The notes: generated from the sequence alone by a model not told the origin. DNA of 46,078 nt from Aeromonas dhakensis (GCF_000820305.1 NZ_CDBH01000023.1:1-46078); one strand, 5' to 3'. Positions 1 to 11,267 are shown, numbered from the stretch's first letter. A program made the numbers and translations.

Positions 1-22
1 GAGAGTAGGACACTGCCAGGCA
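1..22 (+). rRNA. rrf: 5S ribosomal RNA, 3' end only
   Basis: The first bases closely match the 3' end of gammaproteobacterial 5S rRNA: the GAGAGTAGG loop E/helix IV segment, then the CTGCCAGGCA arm that pairs with the 5' end of the molecule. The rest of the gene lies outside the window. A strong terminator follows directly, as expected at the end of an rRNA operon. No tRNA follows the 5S before the terminator. Confidence 0.88.
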
Positions 23-33
23 CCCAATTGAAG

Positions 34-62
34 AAGCCCGCTCATCTGAGCGGGCTTTTTTA
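34..62 (+). terminator. rRNA operon terminator
   Basis: A 10-bp GC-rich stem (34-43 with 48-57) with a 4-base loop is followed by a run of T. It lies about 12 bases after the 5S 3' end, so it probably ends the rRNA operon. The T run is on the plus strand, so it should not stop patZ, which comes from the other side. Confidence 0.88.
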
Positions 63-100
63 TTGCCTGAAATTCAGTCATGCCTGCACGCTTTCCCGTG

Positions 101-2680
101 CTATTCCCTCTCTATTCGCTCCGCACAGGGCAGCTCCATGTTGACTACCCCATCTTCCAGCTGGATATCGATCTTGAAACCAAGCCGTTTGGCCAGGTTG
201 ATCATGCCGCGGTTGCTGGGCATGGTCATGCCCGACAGCTGGCCAATGCCGCGCTCCCTGGCATAACGCACGATCTTCTCCATCATCAATTTGCCAAGCC
301 CCAACCCTTTCAGGTCGGACCGTACCAGAATGGCAAACTCGGCATCGCTCAGATCCGGCGTCGAAATGGCGCGAACCACCCCTAAAATCTGATCTTTTCG
401 TTCCCCATCCTGTCCCACGGCGACAAAGGCCATCTCCCGGTCGTAATCGATCTGGGTCATGCGGGCCAGCTCTTCGTGCCCTAGCTCCCCCACATCGGCG
501 AAGAAGCGCTTGTACCTGTCTTCATCCGATACCTTGAGGACAAATTGCTTGTGGGCAGGTTCATCCTCCGGTCGGATGGGGCGCAGCAGCACATGGCTCT
601 GATCCTTGAGCCAGGCCCCCTCTTCCAGCTCGGTGGGATAGGGACGGATAGCCAGCCTGCAGCTGCCTTCTTCATGGGGTTGCAGGGTCAGGCTGGCGTC
701 CAGCACCACCATCTCGGCGCCGCAGGCCTGCAGCGGGTGCAGATCCAGCTGCTGGATCTCGGGGAAGGCGAGCAGCAGCTCCGACAGTTGGCACAGCACC
801 TGGCCGAGGGCATCGATATCGAGCCGCTCCGGACTGGCCTGCTCACGGATCTTGCGACTCTTGAGCGCCCCTATGATCTGGTAGCGTGCCAGCGCCTGGT
901 TGAGTGGCGGCAGGGCCGCCATCATCTCCTGCGGCTCGGCCCCTGATTCACCGAGCAGGATGACAGGGCCGAACACCGGGTCTTGTTGCAGCCGGATCCG
1001 CAGTTCCAGACCGCCGCTGCGCCGTGCCATCCGCTGTACCAGCAGGCCTTCGATGCGGGCACCGGGGTCGTGTTGCCTGACTCGATCCAGAATGGCGTCC
1101 GCAGCCTGGGCGACTTCGGTCGAGGTGCGCAGGTTGAGCATGACGCCGTGTACGGCCGACTTGTGGAGTATGTCTGGCGAGCGCAGCTTGACCGCGACCG
1201 GATAGCCGATCTGCTCCGCGGTCAGGGTGGCCTCGATGGCATCGGAGACGATCCAGGTCGGCAGGGTAGAGAGCCCTGCGGCCTGCAGAATGGGGTGTGC
1301 CAGATGGGTGTCGAGGGTGAGCTGCTTGCGTTCCAGCGCCTGCCGGATCAGCAGTTGGCACTGGTCGACGTCGAGCCTGTCACCCTGCAGCGATGCAGGG
1401 GTTTCCATCAGCTGCTTCTGGTTACGGCGGTACTCCACCATATGCATGAAGGCGGCGACCGCACTCTCCGGGGTGCGGTAGGTGGGGAATCCCGCCTCGC
1501 TGAATAGACGACGCCCCTCCTGGGCCGAATATTCCCCCGCCCAGTTGGTCAGGATATTGAAGCGTCTGGCCCTGGGATGCTGTTTGACGTAGTCGATCAG
1601 GCTTCGCGCCAAGGCGGCGCCGCGGGCGGTGAGTGAAGGGGCATGGATGAGCAGGATGGCGTCAGCCTCGTCCCCTTGCAGCAGGTCGTCGAGAGCCTGT
1701 TGATAGTCATTGATGTCGGCATCGCTGCCGATGTCGCGGGGCGGCATCGCCAGCTTGCCGCCACGCTCCAGCAACTTGTCGATCGCCATGTTGGCCAGGC
1801 CACGGCCGTTGGAGATGATGGCGAGCCGCTCCCCCTTGAGGGTCAGGGAGTGGCTCAGGGTCTCGACGGCGGCAAACAGTTCGTGGGTATCCCGTACCCG
1901 CAGCATGCCGGCGCGACGGATGGCGGCGTCATAGACGTTGTCGAGCCCGTTGTCCGGCTCATGGCGGCCGCTCTTGAGCACCAGGATGGGCTTGTTGCGG
2001 GCGGCGGCACGGGCAGCCGAGAGAAAATGGCGGGCATCCTGCAGTTTGTCCATGTAGAGCAGGATGGCGCGGGTCACGCTGTCGCGGGAGAGCTGATCCA
2101 GCAGTTGGCCGAAGTTGATGTCGCAGTGATCGCCAAGGGAGATGAAGGCCGAGAAGCCGAGTTCATGCTGTTTGGCCCAATCCAGAATGGTGGTGCTGAC
2201 GGCGGCCGACTGGGAGAGAAAGGCGACCTGACCGGGTTTGGCGGCAATCGGTGAGAAGCTGGCATTGATGCCCTGGCCTGGCAACAGCATCCCCATGCTG
2301 TTGGGGCCGAGCAGGCGGATACCGTATTGCCGACTCAGTCGCTGCAGTTGTTCGCGCTCAGGTGGGGTGAAATCGGCCGCCAGTATGATGGCGGCACCCG
2401 CTCCCCGCTTGCCGAGCGCCTCGATGAGGGTCAGTACCCGTTCCCGCCGGGTACAGACGATGGCGAGGTCCGGGGCAAGGGGGAGGCTGTCGATGTCGGG
2501 ATAGGCCAGCACGCCGGCAATGGCCTTGTTGTGCGGGCTGACCGGCAGGATGGGGCCCTTGAACTGACCGGCGAGCAGGTGCCTTATGACCACGTGACCG
2601 GCCTTCTGCGGGTCGGTCGAGGCGCCGATGACGGCGATTGACTGGGGTTTGAAGAGCCGATCCAGGCCGCTTGGTTTCAT
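101..2680 (-). CDS. patZ: Protein lysine acetyltransferase PatZ/Pat (acyl-CoA synthetase-like plus GNAT)
   Basis: 859-aa protein with the PatZ/YfiQ architecture: a CoA-binding, NDP-forming acyl-CoA synthetase-like N-terminal region (about 1-440), an ATP-grasp-like region (about 460-680), and a C-terminal GNAT domain (about 700-855) with the acetyl-CoA loop seen in LKGLGLGKLMMEKI. The family acetylates lysines of metabolic enzymes such as acetyl-CoA synthetase; the synthetase-like part is usually regulatory. The ATG at 2680 is preferred because a GGGAG ribosome site sits 5 bases upstream; a GTG at 2686 would overlap it. The gene is slightly shorter than E. coli PatZ and shows no break. It is convergent with the rRNA operon. 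Confidence 0.93.
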   Translation of the reverse strand: MKPSGLDRLFKPQSIAVIGASTDPQKAGHVVIRHLLAGQFKGPILPVSPHNKAIAGVLAYPDIDSLPLAPDLAIVCTRRERVLTLIEALGKRGAGAAIILAADFTPPEREQLQRLSRQYGIRLLGPNSMGMLLPGQGINASFSPIAAKPGQVAFLSQSAAVSTTILDWAKQHELGFSAFISLGDHCDINFGQLLDQLSRDSVTRAILLYMDKLQDARHFLSAARAAARNKPILVLKSGRHEPDNGLDNVYDAAIRRAGMLRVRDTHELFAAVETLSHSLTLKGERLAIISNGRGLANMAIDKLLERGGKLAMPPRDIGSDADINDYQQALDDLLQGDEADAILLIHAPSLTARGAALARSLIDYVKQHPRARRFNILTNWAGEYSAQEGRRLFSEAGFPTYRTPESAVAAFMHMVEYRRNQKQLMETPASLQGDRLDVDQCQLLIRQALERKQLTLDTHLAHPILQAAGLSTLPTWIVSDAIEATLTAEQIGYPVAVKLRSPDILHKSAVHGVMLNLRTSTEVAQAADAILDRVRQHDPGARIEGLLVQRMARRSGGLELRIRLQQDPVFGPVILLGESGAEPQEMMAALPPLNQALARYQIIGALKSRKIREQASPERLDIDALGQVLCQLSELLLAFPEIQQLDLHPLQACGAEMVVLDASLTLQPHEEGSCRLAIRPYPTELEEGAWLKDQSHVLLRPIRPEDEPAHKQFVLKVSDEDRYKRFFADVGELGHEELARMTQIDYDREMAFVAVGQDGERKDQILGVVRAISTPDLSDAEFAILVRSDLKGLGLGKLMMEKIVRYARERGIGQLSGMTMPSNRGMINLAKRLGFKIDIQLEDGVVNMELPCAERIERE

Positions 2681-2752
2681 GGGCACTCCCGTGGGTGGCG
2701 GATGGTGCCAGTGTAATATGCATTCAGTGCAGGTTCTGTGACCGGCTGCGGA

Positions 2753-2944
2753 TCACTGCTTGGTGAGGGCGTTGGCGCGGAGGTAAAACCTCAGTTCACC
2801 CTGGATCTGGCGTACCGCTGCCAGGTGGTGTTCCTGCAGATAGATGTCCTGTTCCTGATCCAGCAAGGTTGAGGGTACCCCCAGGCTTTGCAGGTACTCG
2901 TCGAACAGCAGCGAGCTGTTGATTTCGATCAGATTGGACATCAT
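2753..2944 (-). CDS. Small conserved-looking protein, 63 aa, unknown function
   Basis: The 63-aa product is soluble and predicted mostly helical, with no signal peptide, membrane segment or cysteine. It begins with two consecutive Met codons (2944 and 2941); a GAGGGA site lies about 8 bases upstream. It reads toward patZ, ending 72 bases before the patZ start, so the two could share a transcript. I do not recognise a family. The normal codon use and the ribosome site argue that it is real. Confidence 0.6.
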   Translation of the reverse strand: MMSNLIEINSSLLFDEYLQSLGVPSTLLDQEQDIYLQEHHLAAVRQIQGELRFYLRANALTKQ

Positions 2945-3115
2945 GGCGGGACTCCCTCTTCCACTCAGGTTGAACGTTCAGTCTAGTCTCTGATCTGCCC
3001 CTTGCCGTAGCTACTGTCATATTTGACATCGAGTCGCTCACATATCCGTGCTGCCATGCGCCCGGCGGTAGAGGAGGAGAGGTTATAGTGAGGAAGTGAC
3101 AAGGGGAGGAGTGCA

Positions 3116-3988
3116 ATGATCAGGAGCTGGCTGTGGTGCGTCATTCTGCTGGCTGGCAGCGTGCAGGCGGCCGAGAGCCCCATCAGGGCCTGGAATCTGC
3201 TGCTTGATCACCCCAATCCCGCCGTAGCTGCTCTGTTGCGACTCTCCCTCGATCTGACCGTGCCCGAATATGGTCCCTATCGGCTGATTGCCAGCCCGCC
3301 GATGGAGCAGGGTCGGGCGGTCAAGGAGTTGCAGGGGGGCGAACTGGTGCAGGTCGGGGTGTTTGCGCCCGATGAGGAGCGCGAGCGCACCCTGCTGGCC
3401 ATCCATGTTCCGTTGGCAAAAGGGTTGCTGGGCTGGCGGGTGTGCCTCATTCGGCAGGGGGATGAGGGGCGGTTCGCCAACATACGATCGCTGGCCGACT
3501 GGCAGCAGGCCGGGCTTCGCATCGGCCAGCACAGATCCTGGCCTGATACCCGTCTGCTCAAGGAGAACGGCCTCGACGTGGTGGTGGGCGGTCTCTATGA
3601 GGCCCTGTTCAACATGCTGCGCAAACGGCGCTTCGACTGCTTCCTGCGCTCGGTCATCGAGATCGAGGATGAGCTCACACAGCATCCGGATCTGGCCATC
3701 GAACCCCACCTGGTGTTTCGCTATCCGCTGGCGCTGCTGTTTTTCGTCTCGCCCAGGTATCCGGAGCTGGCCAAGCGCATCGAGCTGGGGCTGCTGCGGG
3801 CCCGCCAGTCCGGTGACTATGAGCGGATATTCGAGGCGGGTTTTGGCAGCACCATCCGGCGGCTGCAGCTCGATCGGCGGGTGATGCTGGAGCTGAGCAA
3901 TCCGGATCTGCCGACCGGCAGCCGCGCCATGATGCAGGATCCCTCGCTCATCTATGCACCAGTGTTGCCCGCCTTGTCAGCGCAGTGA
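3116..3988 (+). CDS. Periplasmic solute-binding-like protein (SBP family 3 fold)
   Basis: 290 aa with a clear Sec signal peptide (residues 1-19, cleavage likely after VQA). The mature part resembles the amino-acid-type periplasmic binding proteins (SBP_bac_3) that Aeromonas, Vibrio and Shewanella carry as orphans, with the typical late segment where such proteins read 'GDYERIFEAGFG'. No ABC permease or ATPase gene is adjacent, so the protein may be a stand-alone sensor or binding protein rather than a transporter part. An AGGGGAGGAG site precedes the ATG. Its 3' end overlaps the 3' end of ilvY by 12 bases on the opposite strand. Ligand unknown. Confidence 0.8.
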   Translation: MIRSWLWCVILLAGSVQAAESPIRAWNLLLDHPNPAVAALLRLSLDLTVPEYGPYRLIASPPMEQGRAVKELQGGELVQVGVFAPDEERERTLLAIHVPLAKGLLGWRVCLIRQGDEGRFANIRSLADWQQAGLRIGQHRSWPDTRLLKENGLDVVVGGLYEALFNMLRKRRFDCFLRSVIEIEDELTQHPDLAIEPHLVFRYPLALLFFVSPRYPELAKRIELGLLRARQSGDYERIFEAGFGSTIRRLQLDRRVMLELSNPDLPTGSRAMMQDPSLIYAPVLPALSAQ

Positions 3989-4870
3989 TCCCTGTCCCCG
4001 CGCCGTATCCCAGAAGGCGCGGATCAGCGGCTCCTCCAGCCTCTTCTTGAGCACCGCGATGCCGACATCGAATGGTTTGAGCGCCGGCTTGGGCTCGACG
4101 ATGCGTACCTTCTCACCCATGGGGCTGTGGTCGATCACTGCCGCCGGCACCAGTCCCACGCCGAAGCCGAGCGCCACCATGGCGACAATCCCCTCGTTGC
4201 CCGCCACCTCCGCATAGATGTTGGGGGCGATCCCCTTGTTGCGCAGCCACTGATCGCAGCGTTTGCGGGCCAGCCCCTGCTCCGAGAGGATCAGCGGCAG
4301 CCGCTCCCAGTCTGGCTCTCCCTGGGAGAACCACTGGTTCTGCTGGGGGGCTGTGCGGGGAGCGATGAACACCAGCGGTACCTGCTGCAGGCTGGCAAAC
4401 TCCAGCTTGGATGAGAGGGCATCGGGGCGGGCGGCGATGGCGAGATCGGCCTCGTCGGCCAGGATCTTGTCTACCGCCAGCGCCGGGTCGCCGGTCTCCA
4501 GCTTGATCTCCAGCTGGGGATAGCGGCGGCGAAAGCGCTCCAGCACCTCGGGCAGCAGAAAGTAGCTGGCGGTGACCGAGCAGAACACCCGTAGTCGGCC
4601 CTGCAGCGGCTCATCGCTGCGTTTGAGCTCCTGCTTGAGCTGGCGCCACTCCTGCAGCAGCTCTCCACCAAACTCACGCAGCTTCTCGCCGGCCGGGGTG
4701 AGCCGTACCGAGCGGTTGTCCCGCTCGAACAGCACACAGCCGGTCTCCTGCTCCAGCCGCTGGATGGCGCGGCTGAGGGTGGAGGGACTGACCGCCATGG
4801 CGTCGGCGCTCTTGCCGAAGTGGAGGGAGTCGGCGAGGTGGAGAAACAGTTCGAGATTGCGAAGGTCCAT
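3977..4870 (-). CDS. ilvY: LysR-family activator of ilvC, IlvY
   Basis: 297-aa LysR regulator: winged HTH at residues 1-60 (FGKSADAMAVSPSTLSRAIQ recognition region) and an inducer-binding domain from about residue 90. It is divergent from ilvC with 200 bases between the starts. That is the conserved ilvY-ilvC arrangement in which IlvY, binding acetolactate or acetohydroxybutyrate, activates ilvC and represses itself. The identification rests on the family plus the context. The ATG at 4870 has a GGAG-type site (AGGAGC) just upstream. Confidence 0.93.
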   Translation of the reverse strand: MDLRNLELFLHLADSLHFGKSADAMAVSPSTLSRAIQRLEQETGCVLFERDNRSVRLTPAGEKLREFGGELLQEWRQLKQELKRSDEPLQGRLRVFCSVTASYFLLPEVLERFRRRYPQLEIKLETGDPALAVDKILADEADLAIAARPDALSSKLEFASLQQVPLVFIAPRTAPQQNQWFSQGEPDWERLPLILSEQGLARKRCDQWLRNKGIAPNIYAEVAGNEGIVAMVALGFGVGLVPAAVIDHSPMGEKVRIVEPKPALKPFDVGIAVLKKRLEEPLIRAFWDTARGQGSLR

Positions 4871-4949
4871 CTTTCAGCTCCTGGCGCTGATGTCTGCCCG
4901 ATATCCAGCGGTGGGTGGTTAGCCCCGCCATGTGATCATGAAGGGTTAA

Positions 4950-4968
4950 CGTTTCAATTATTGCAACG
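4950..4968. promoter_or_regulatory. Candidate IlvY operator
   Basis: An imperfect palindrome (CGTTnCAAT...AACG) in the ilvY-ilvC intergenic region, containing the T-N11-A spacing typical of LysR sites. It lies upstream of the candidate ilvC promoter, where an activator would bind. Inferred from position and symmetry only. Confidence 0.45.
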
Positions 4969-4988
4969 TACTGTTTCGAATATATCAG

Positions 4989-5017
4989 TTCAGGCAATAA
5001 GTGTCCCGCGCTATAGT
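4989..5017 (+). promoter_or_regulatory. Candidate ilvC promoter
   Basis: TTCAGG (4989-4994) and TATAGT (5012-5017) are separated by 17 bases. The poor -35 fits a promoter that depends on an activator such as IlvY. Confidence 0.5.
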
Positions 5018-5070
5018 GGTTTCGACAACGCCGCCATCCGGCATGGAATCAATCGAACGGAGCAATCACC

Positions 5071-6552
5071 ATGGCTAACTATTTCAACACCTTGAACCTG
5101 CGTCAGCAGTTGGCCCAGCTGGGCAAGTGTCGTTTCATGCAGCGCGAAGAGTTCGCGGACGGCTGCAACGTGCTGAAGGGCAAGAAGGTGGTGATTGTGG
5201 GCTGTGGTGCCCAGGGCCTGAACCAGGGCCTGAACATGCGTGACTCCGGGCTGGATATCTCCTACGCCCTGCGCAAGGCCGCCATCACCGAGAAGCGCGC
5301 CTCCTGGCAGAAGGCCACCGACAACGGCTTCGCGGTCGGCACCTATGAAGAGCTGATCCCGACCGCCGATCTGGTGCTGAACCTGACCCCGGACAAGCAG
5401 CACTCCGACGTCGTCAAAACCGTGATGCCGCTGATGAAGCAGGGCGCCGCACTGGGCTACTCCCACGGCTTCAACGTGGTGGAAGAGGGTCAGCAGATCC
5501 GCTCCGACATCACGGTCGTGATGGTGGCGCCCAAGTGCCCGGGTACCGAAGTGCGTGAAGAGTACAAACGCGGCTTCGGCGTACCGACCCTGATCGCCGT
5601 TCACCCGGAGAACGATCCCAAGGGTGAAGGCATGGCCATCGCCAAGGCGTGGGCCTCCGCCACCGGCGGCGACCGTGCGGGCGTGCTGGAATCCTCTTTC
5701 GTGGCGGAAGTGAAATCCGACCTGATGGGCGAGCAGACCATCCTCTGCGGCATGCTGCAGGCCGGTTCCCTGCTCTGCTACGACAAGCTGGTTGCCGAGG
5801 GCACAGACCCGGCCTACGCCGGCAAGTTGATCCAGTTCGGCTGGGAGACCATCACCGAAGCCCTCAAGCAGGGCGGCATCAGCCTGATGATGGACCGTCT
5901 GTCCAACCCGGCCAAGCTGCGCGCCTTCGAGCTCTCCGAGCAGCTCAAGACCCTGATGCGCCCGCTGTTCGAGAAGCACATGGACGACATCATCGCCGGT
6001 GAATTCTCCCGCGGCATGATGGCCGACTGGGCCGAAGACGATGCCAAGCTGTTCGGCTGGCGTGAAGAGACCGGCAAGTCTGCTTTCGAAAACGCCCCGG
6101 CGTTTGCAGGCAAGATTGCCGAGCAGGAGTACTTCGACAATGGCGTGGTGATGGTGGCCATGGTCAAGGCGGGTGTGGAGCTGGCGTTCGAGACCATGGT
6201 GGCTTCCGGTATCTACGAGGAGTCTGCTTACTACGAATCCCTGCACGAGTTGCCGCTGATCGCCAACACAGTCGCCCGCAAGCGTCTGTACGAGATGAAC
6301 GTGGTCATCTCCGACACCGCCGAGTACGGTAACTACCTGTTCGCCAACGCCGCCGTGCCCTTGCTGCGCGAGCACTTCATGCCGACCCTGAAAGCGGGTG
6401 ATCTGGGTGCCAGCAAGGCGGAAGGGCAGAGCGTCGACAACCTGGCGCTGCTGGCCGCCAACGAGGCGACTCGCAACCACCCCATCGAAGCGATCGGTCA
6501 GGTGCTGCGCGGTTACATGAAGGACATGAAGCGCATCGCCGTCGGCGGTTAA
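5071..6552 (+). CDS. ilvC: Ketol-acid reductoisomerase (NADP+)
   Basis: 493 aa, the length of the long, plant-like class II enzyme found in enterics. It converts 2-acetolactate or 2-aceto-2-hydroxybutyrate to dihydroxy acids, the second common step of valine and isoleucine synthesis. The Rossmann motif [11 protein letters not shown] lies near residues 45-55. The duplicated C-terminal knotted domains supply Mg-binding acidic residues. A GGAG site (5059-5062) lies 8 bases before the ATG. Codon use is strongly biased to preferred codons, consistent with high expression. It is transcribed away from ilvY. Confidence 0.98.
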   Translation: MANYFNTLNLRQQLAQLGKCRFMQREEFADGCNVLKGKKVVIVGCGAQGLNQGLNMRDSGLDISYALRKAAITEKRASWQKATDNGFAVGTYEELIPTADLVLNLTPDKQHSDVVKTVMPLMKQGAALGYSHGFNVVEEGQQIRSDITVVMVAPKCPGTEVREEYKRGFGVPTLIAVHPENDPKGEGMAIAKAWASATGGDRAGVLESSFVAEVKSDLMGEQTILCGMLQAGSLLCYDKLVAEGTDPAYAGKLIQFGWETITEALKQGGISLMMDRLSNPAKLRAFELSEQLKTLMRPLFEKHMDDIIAGEFSRGMMADWAEDDAKLFGWREETGKSAFENAPAFAGKIAEQEYFDNGVVMVAMVKAGVELAFETMVASGIYEESAYYESLHELPLIANTVARKRLYEMNVVISDTAEYGNYLFANAAVPLLREHFMPTLKAGDLGASKAEGQSVDNLALLAANEATRNHPIEAIGQVLRGYMKDMKRIAVGG

Positions 6553-6649
6553 GCCGGCATCGGGCAGGATGATAAGGGGGCGGGGGTGACGATCCCCGTC
6601 GCCGGCCGGGCTGGACACCCGACCGGCCCGCCAGAAAACCCGGCCATAA

Positions 6650-6678
6650 AAAAGCCCCGCTCATCGAGCGGGGCTTTT
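6650..6678. terminator. Bidirectional terminator between ilvC and pgi
   Basis: A perfect 13-bp inverted repeat (6650-6662 with 6666-6678) with an A run on one side and a T run on the other. It lies between two convergent genes and can serve both. Confidence 0.88.
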
Positions 6679-6700
6679 GCATTCAGAAAGGCCGGCTAAA

Positions 6701-8780
<2,080 letters not shown>

Positions 8781-8969
8781 ATGAAAGCTGTGTTGTCCCT
8801 GTTTGCCCTTAGCCTGATCGCCACCGGCCTCATCGGCCTGTTGACCCTGGTGCTGACCAGTGCGGCCCCTACCTTGCCGCTGCGGGTACTGGCGGTGATC
8901 GGTGCCGTGCTGGGGGGATATGTGCTGGTGCAACCGCTGCTCAACCGGGTGGCACGTCGGCTGGTGTAA
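8781..8969 (+). CDS. Small two-helix inner-membrane protein, 62 aa
   Basis: The ATG at 8781 follows a good GAGGAG site (spacing about 6), which makes it a better start than the ATG 57 bases upstream. The product has two hydrophobic helices (about residues 4-27 and 34-53), a short connection, and a basic C-terminus (NRVARRLV), giving a likely cytoplasmic tail. A terminator follows 31 bases after the stop, so it is a single-gene transcript. I do not recognise the family; similar tiny membrane proteins are common in enteric and vibrio genomes. Confidence 0.7.
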   Translation: MKAVLSLFALSLIATGLIGLLTLVLTSAAPTLPLRVLAVIGAVLGGYVLVQPLLNRVARRLV

Positions 8970-8999
8970 GCCGACCCCCCGGAATGCTGAAAACAAAGT

Positions 9000-9025
9000 C
9001 CGGCCCATTGTGGCCGGCTTTTTTA
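9000..9025 (+). terminator. Terminator after the 62-aa membrane protein
   Basis: A 6-bp stem CCGGCC/GGCCGG (9000-9005 with 9012-9017) followed by a run of T. Confidence 0.8.
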
Positions 9026-9060
9026 TGGTCGTGTTCACCCCTGCCGAGGCCAGAGACGAC

Positions 9061-9084
9061 AATGCCAGCCCGAAGGCTGGCATT
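9061..9084 (-). terminator. Strong hairpin after mscS with UUCG loop
   Basis: A perfect 10-bp inverted repeat (9061-9070 with 9075-9084). Read in the mscS direction the loop is TTCG, the extra-stable tetraloop. No T run follows on that strand, so it may stabilise the mRNA end rather than act as a classical terminator. Confidence 0.6.
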
Positions 9085-9106
9085 GTGGGTGGCTGCAAAA
9101 CCGCGT

Positions 9107-9943
9107 TTACGCCTGCGGCTTTTGCATGTGCATGACCATCTGCGGGAAGGGGATCTCGATGCCTTCGGCATCGAAGGTGAGCTTCACCTTCTCGTGGAAG
9201 TCGAACCAGACTCCCCAGTAGTCGCCGGTCTTGACCCAGGGGCGCACGACTATGTTGACCGAGGAGTCGGCCAGTGCGGCGACGGCGATGGTGGTGGCCG
9301 GCTCCTTGAGAATGCGCGGCTCTTCGTTCACCAGCCGCTCCAGGATCTGCTTGGCCTTGCGGAGATCCGAGCCGTAGCCGATGCCGAAGGTCATGTCGAC
9401 GCGGCGGGTATCCATGCGCGAGTAGTTGACGATAGTGCCGTTGAGGATGGCGGAATTGGGCACCACCACCATCTTGTTGTCACCAGAGGTGAGGGTGGTG
9501 GTGAACAGCTGAACGGATTGCACCACGCCATTGGTGCCGGCCACCTCGATGAACTCGCCTGCCTTGATGGGGCGGAAGATGATCAGCAGGAAGCCGGCGG
9601 CGAAGTTGGAGAGAGAGCCCTGCAGCGCCAGACCGATGGCCAGACCGGCGGCACCGATAATGGCGACGAAGGAGGCGGTCTGCACCCCGACCCGGCCCAG
9701 CGCGGCGATCACCACGAATACCAGGATGGCGTACTTGAGGATGCTGCCGACGAAGTGGGTGACAGTGGTGTCCAGCTTGCGGGACTGCATCACCTTGACC
9801 ACGGCGCCGCTGATGAGGTTGGCGGCGATGTAGCCGACCAGCAGGGTGAGCAGGGCGGCCGCGATGTTGACGGCATACTCGATCAGCAGGCCCTGGTTGT
9901 TGACCAGCCAGGTCTGCGCTTCGGTAATGATTTCGGGTTCCAT
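9107..9943 (-). CDS. mscS: Small-conductance mechanosensitive channel MscS
   Basis: 278 aa, close to the 286 aa of E. coli MscS. It is an inner-membrane homoheptamer that opens under membrane tension to release solutes on hypo-osmotic shock. Three N-terminal helices are visible (about 28-50, 66-88, 95-125). The third is the Gly/Ala-rich pore helix (AAGLAIGLALQGSLSNFAAG). The cytoplasmic beta and alpha/beta vestibule domains follow. The gene appears monocistronic, between the 62-aa membrane protein and the slmA terminator. Confidence 0.95.
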   Translation of the reverse strand: MEPEIITEAQTWLVNNQGLLIEYAVNIAAALLTLLVGYIAANLISGAVVKVMQSRKLDTTVTHFVGSILKYAILVFVVIAALGRVGVQTASFVAIIGAAGLAIGLALQGSLSNFAAGFLLIIFRPIKAGEFIEVAGTNGVVQSVQLFTTTLTSGDNKMVVVPNSAILNGTIVNYSRMDTRRVDMTFGIGYGSDLRKAKQILERLVNEEPRILKEPATTIAVAALADSSVNIVVRPWVKTGDYWGVWFDFHEKVKLTFDAEGIEIPFPQMVMHMQKPQA

Positions 9944-10042
9944 AGGGTGTCCTGTCAGGCGATAAAAGGTTTATGACGCATGAATCTAACATTGGCATGC
10001 GACAGTCCGGGTCGCATCTGGTGCTCACCGCCTCTTTTGTGC

Positions 10043-10075
10043 CACAAAAAACAAGGGAGGCCAAGGCCTCCCTCT
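10043..10075 (-). terminator. Terminator of the coaBC-dut-slmA operon
   Basis: An 8-bp stem (10054-10061 with 10066-10073). On the minus strand it is followed by TTGTTTTTTG. It lies about 70 bases after the slmA stop. Confidence 0.8.
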
Positions 10076-10143
10076 TTACTGCAACTCACCTGGAGCGGCG
10101 TTGCCGCGGCTGATTGCGAATGCATTGTCGCCGGGCGTACTGC

Positions 10144-10740
10144 TTAGCTCTGCAGCAGCTGGCTGCGGATAAACTGCCACTGATCTTCAAACCCGGCGGT
10201 GGGCTTGATTTTGAACTCGGAGCGGACGAACTGACTGATCCGCCCCTCGGTATAGGCCAGCAGCAGGTTGGCCAGCATGGTTTCGTCGAGCTGGAAGCCC
10301 TGGCCTTCGCGCAGCCGTTTCTCCCGCAGCACCTGTTTGATCTGGGTCTCCAGCTTGTCAAACAGGATGCTGATGCGATCCCGCAGCCGGTCGTGCTCTC
10401 CCAGCAGGGCGTCGCCGTTGAGGATGCGGGTGATACCGGGATTGCGCTCGGCGAACACCAGCAGCAGCTGTAGTATGTGGTGGCAGCGGCTCATGGTGTC
10501 CTTCTCTTCGGCCATGATCAGGTTGACCCGTGACAGCAGGGAATCTTCGATAAAGTCGATCAGCCCCTCGAACATCCGCGCCTTGCTGGGAAAATGTCGA
10601 TAGAGGGCTGCCTCGGAGACCCCCACCTCGGCCGCCAGACGGGCCGTGGTGATGCGCTGGCCTGGGCTGGTCTCCAGCATGTGGGCGAGCGCCTGCAGGA
10701 TCTGATCGCGCCGACTCTGTTTCTGATTACTGCTTGCCAT
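10144..10740 (-). CDS. slmA: Nucleoid occlusion factor SlmA
   Basis: 198-aa TetR-fold protein. The N-terminal HTH (about residues 10-60: [20 protein letters not shown]) binds SBS sites across the chromosome, and the DNA-bound dimer blocks FtsZ ring assembly over the nucleoid. Length and sequence match SlmA throughout. It lies last in the coaBC-dut-slmA gene string, 68 bases after dut, as in E. coli. It can be told from ordinary TetR repressors by its C-terminal region and by this neighbourhood. Confidence 0.96.
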   Translation of the reverse strand: MASSNQKQSRRDQILQALAHMLETSPGQRITTARLAAEVGVSEAALYRHFPSKARMFEGLIDFIEDSLLSRVNLIMAEEKDTMSRCHHILQLLLVFAERNPGITRILNGDALLGEHDRLRDRISILFDKLETQIKQVLREKRLREGQGFQLDETMLANLLLAYTEGRISQFVRSEFKIKPTAGFEDQWQFIRSQLLQS

Positions 10741-10808
10741 GGATTCCCCTAAAAAAACAATGGCCTGATTCTGTTATTAGGCACCGCCGCTCGGGCCGGT
10801 GTGGTCTG

Positions 10809-11267
10809 TTATTGGCGACCAGAAGAACCAAAACCGCCTTCACCCCGTTCGCTCTGATTGAACTCATCGACCAGTTGGAAGCTGGCCTGAACCACCGGCA
10901 TGATCACCAGCTGGGCGATGCGCTCGCCGGGCTGCATGGTGAACGCCTCTTTGCCGCGGTTCCATACCGAGACCATCAGCTGGCCCTGGTAGTCGGAATC
11001 GATGAGGCCGACCAGGTTGCCCAGCACGATGCCGTGCTTATGGCCGAGGCCGGAGCGGGGCAGGATGGTGGCGCACAGGCCCGGATCCTGGATGTGGATG
11101 GCCAGCCCGGTCGGTACCAGGGTGGTATCACCCGGGGCCAGCGTCAGCGGGGCATCCAGCAGGGCGCGCAGATCCATGCCGGCGGAGCCCGGTGTGGCGT
11201 AGGCAGGCAGCGGATAGTCGGTGCCGATGCGGGCATCCAGAATCTTCAGTTCAATTTGTGTTGTCAT
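10809..11267 (-). CDS. dut: dUTP diphosphatase (dUTPase)
   Basis: 152 aa, a trimeric dUTPase that hydrolyses dUTP to dUMP, keeping uracil out of DNA and supplying dTMP synthesis. All five motifs are visible: AGMDLRA (1), RSGLGHKHG (2), [11 protein letters not shown] with the catalytic Asp (3), GERIAQLV (4), and the flexible C-terminal [10 protein letters not shown] (5). It sits 40 bases downstream of coaBC and is probably cotranscribed. Confidence 0.98.
   Translation of the reverse strand: MTTQIELKILDARIGTDYPLPAYATPGSAGMDLRALLDAPLTLAPGDTTLVPTGLAIHIQDPGLCATILPRSGLGHKHGIVLGNLVGLIDSDYQGQLMVSVWNRGKEAFTMQPGERIAQLVIMPVVQASFQLVDEFNQSERGEGGFGSSGRQ

Noticed and set aside
5011..6618. Long 535-codon open frame opposite ilvC
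   Set aside because: It mirrors the ilvC codons, is rich in His, Gly and Gln as expected for an antisense frame of a GC-rich gene, has no ribosome site and no family.
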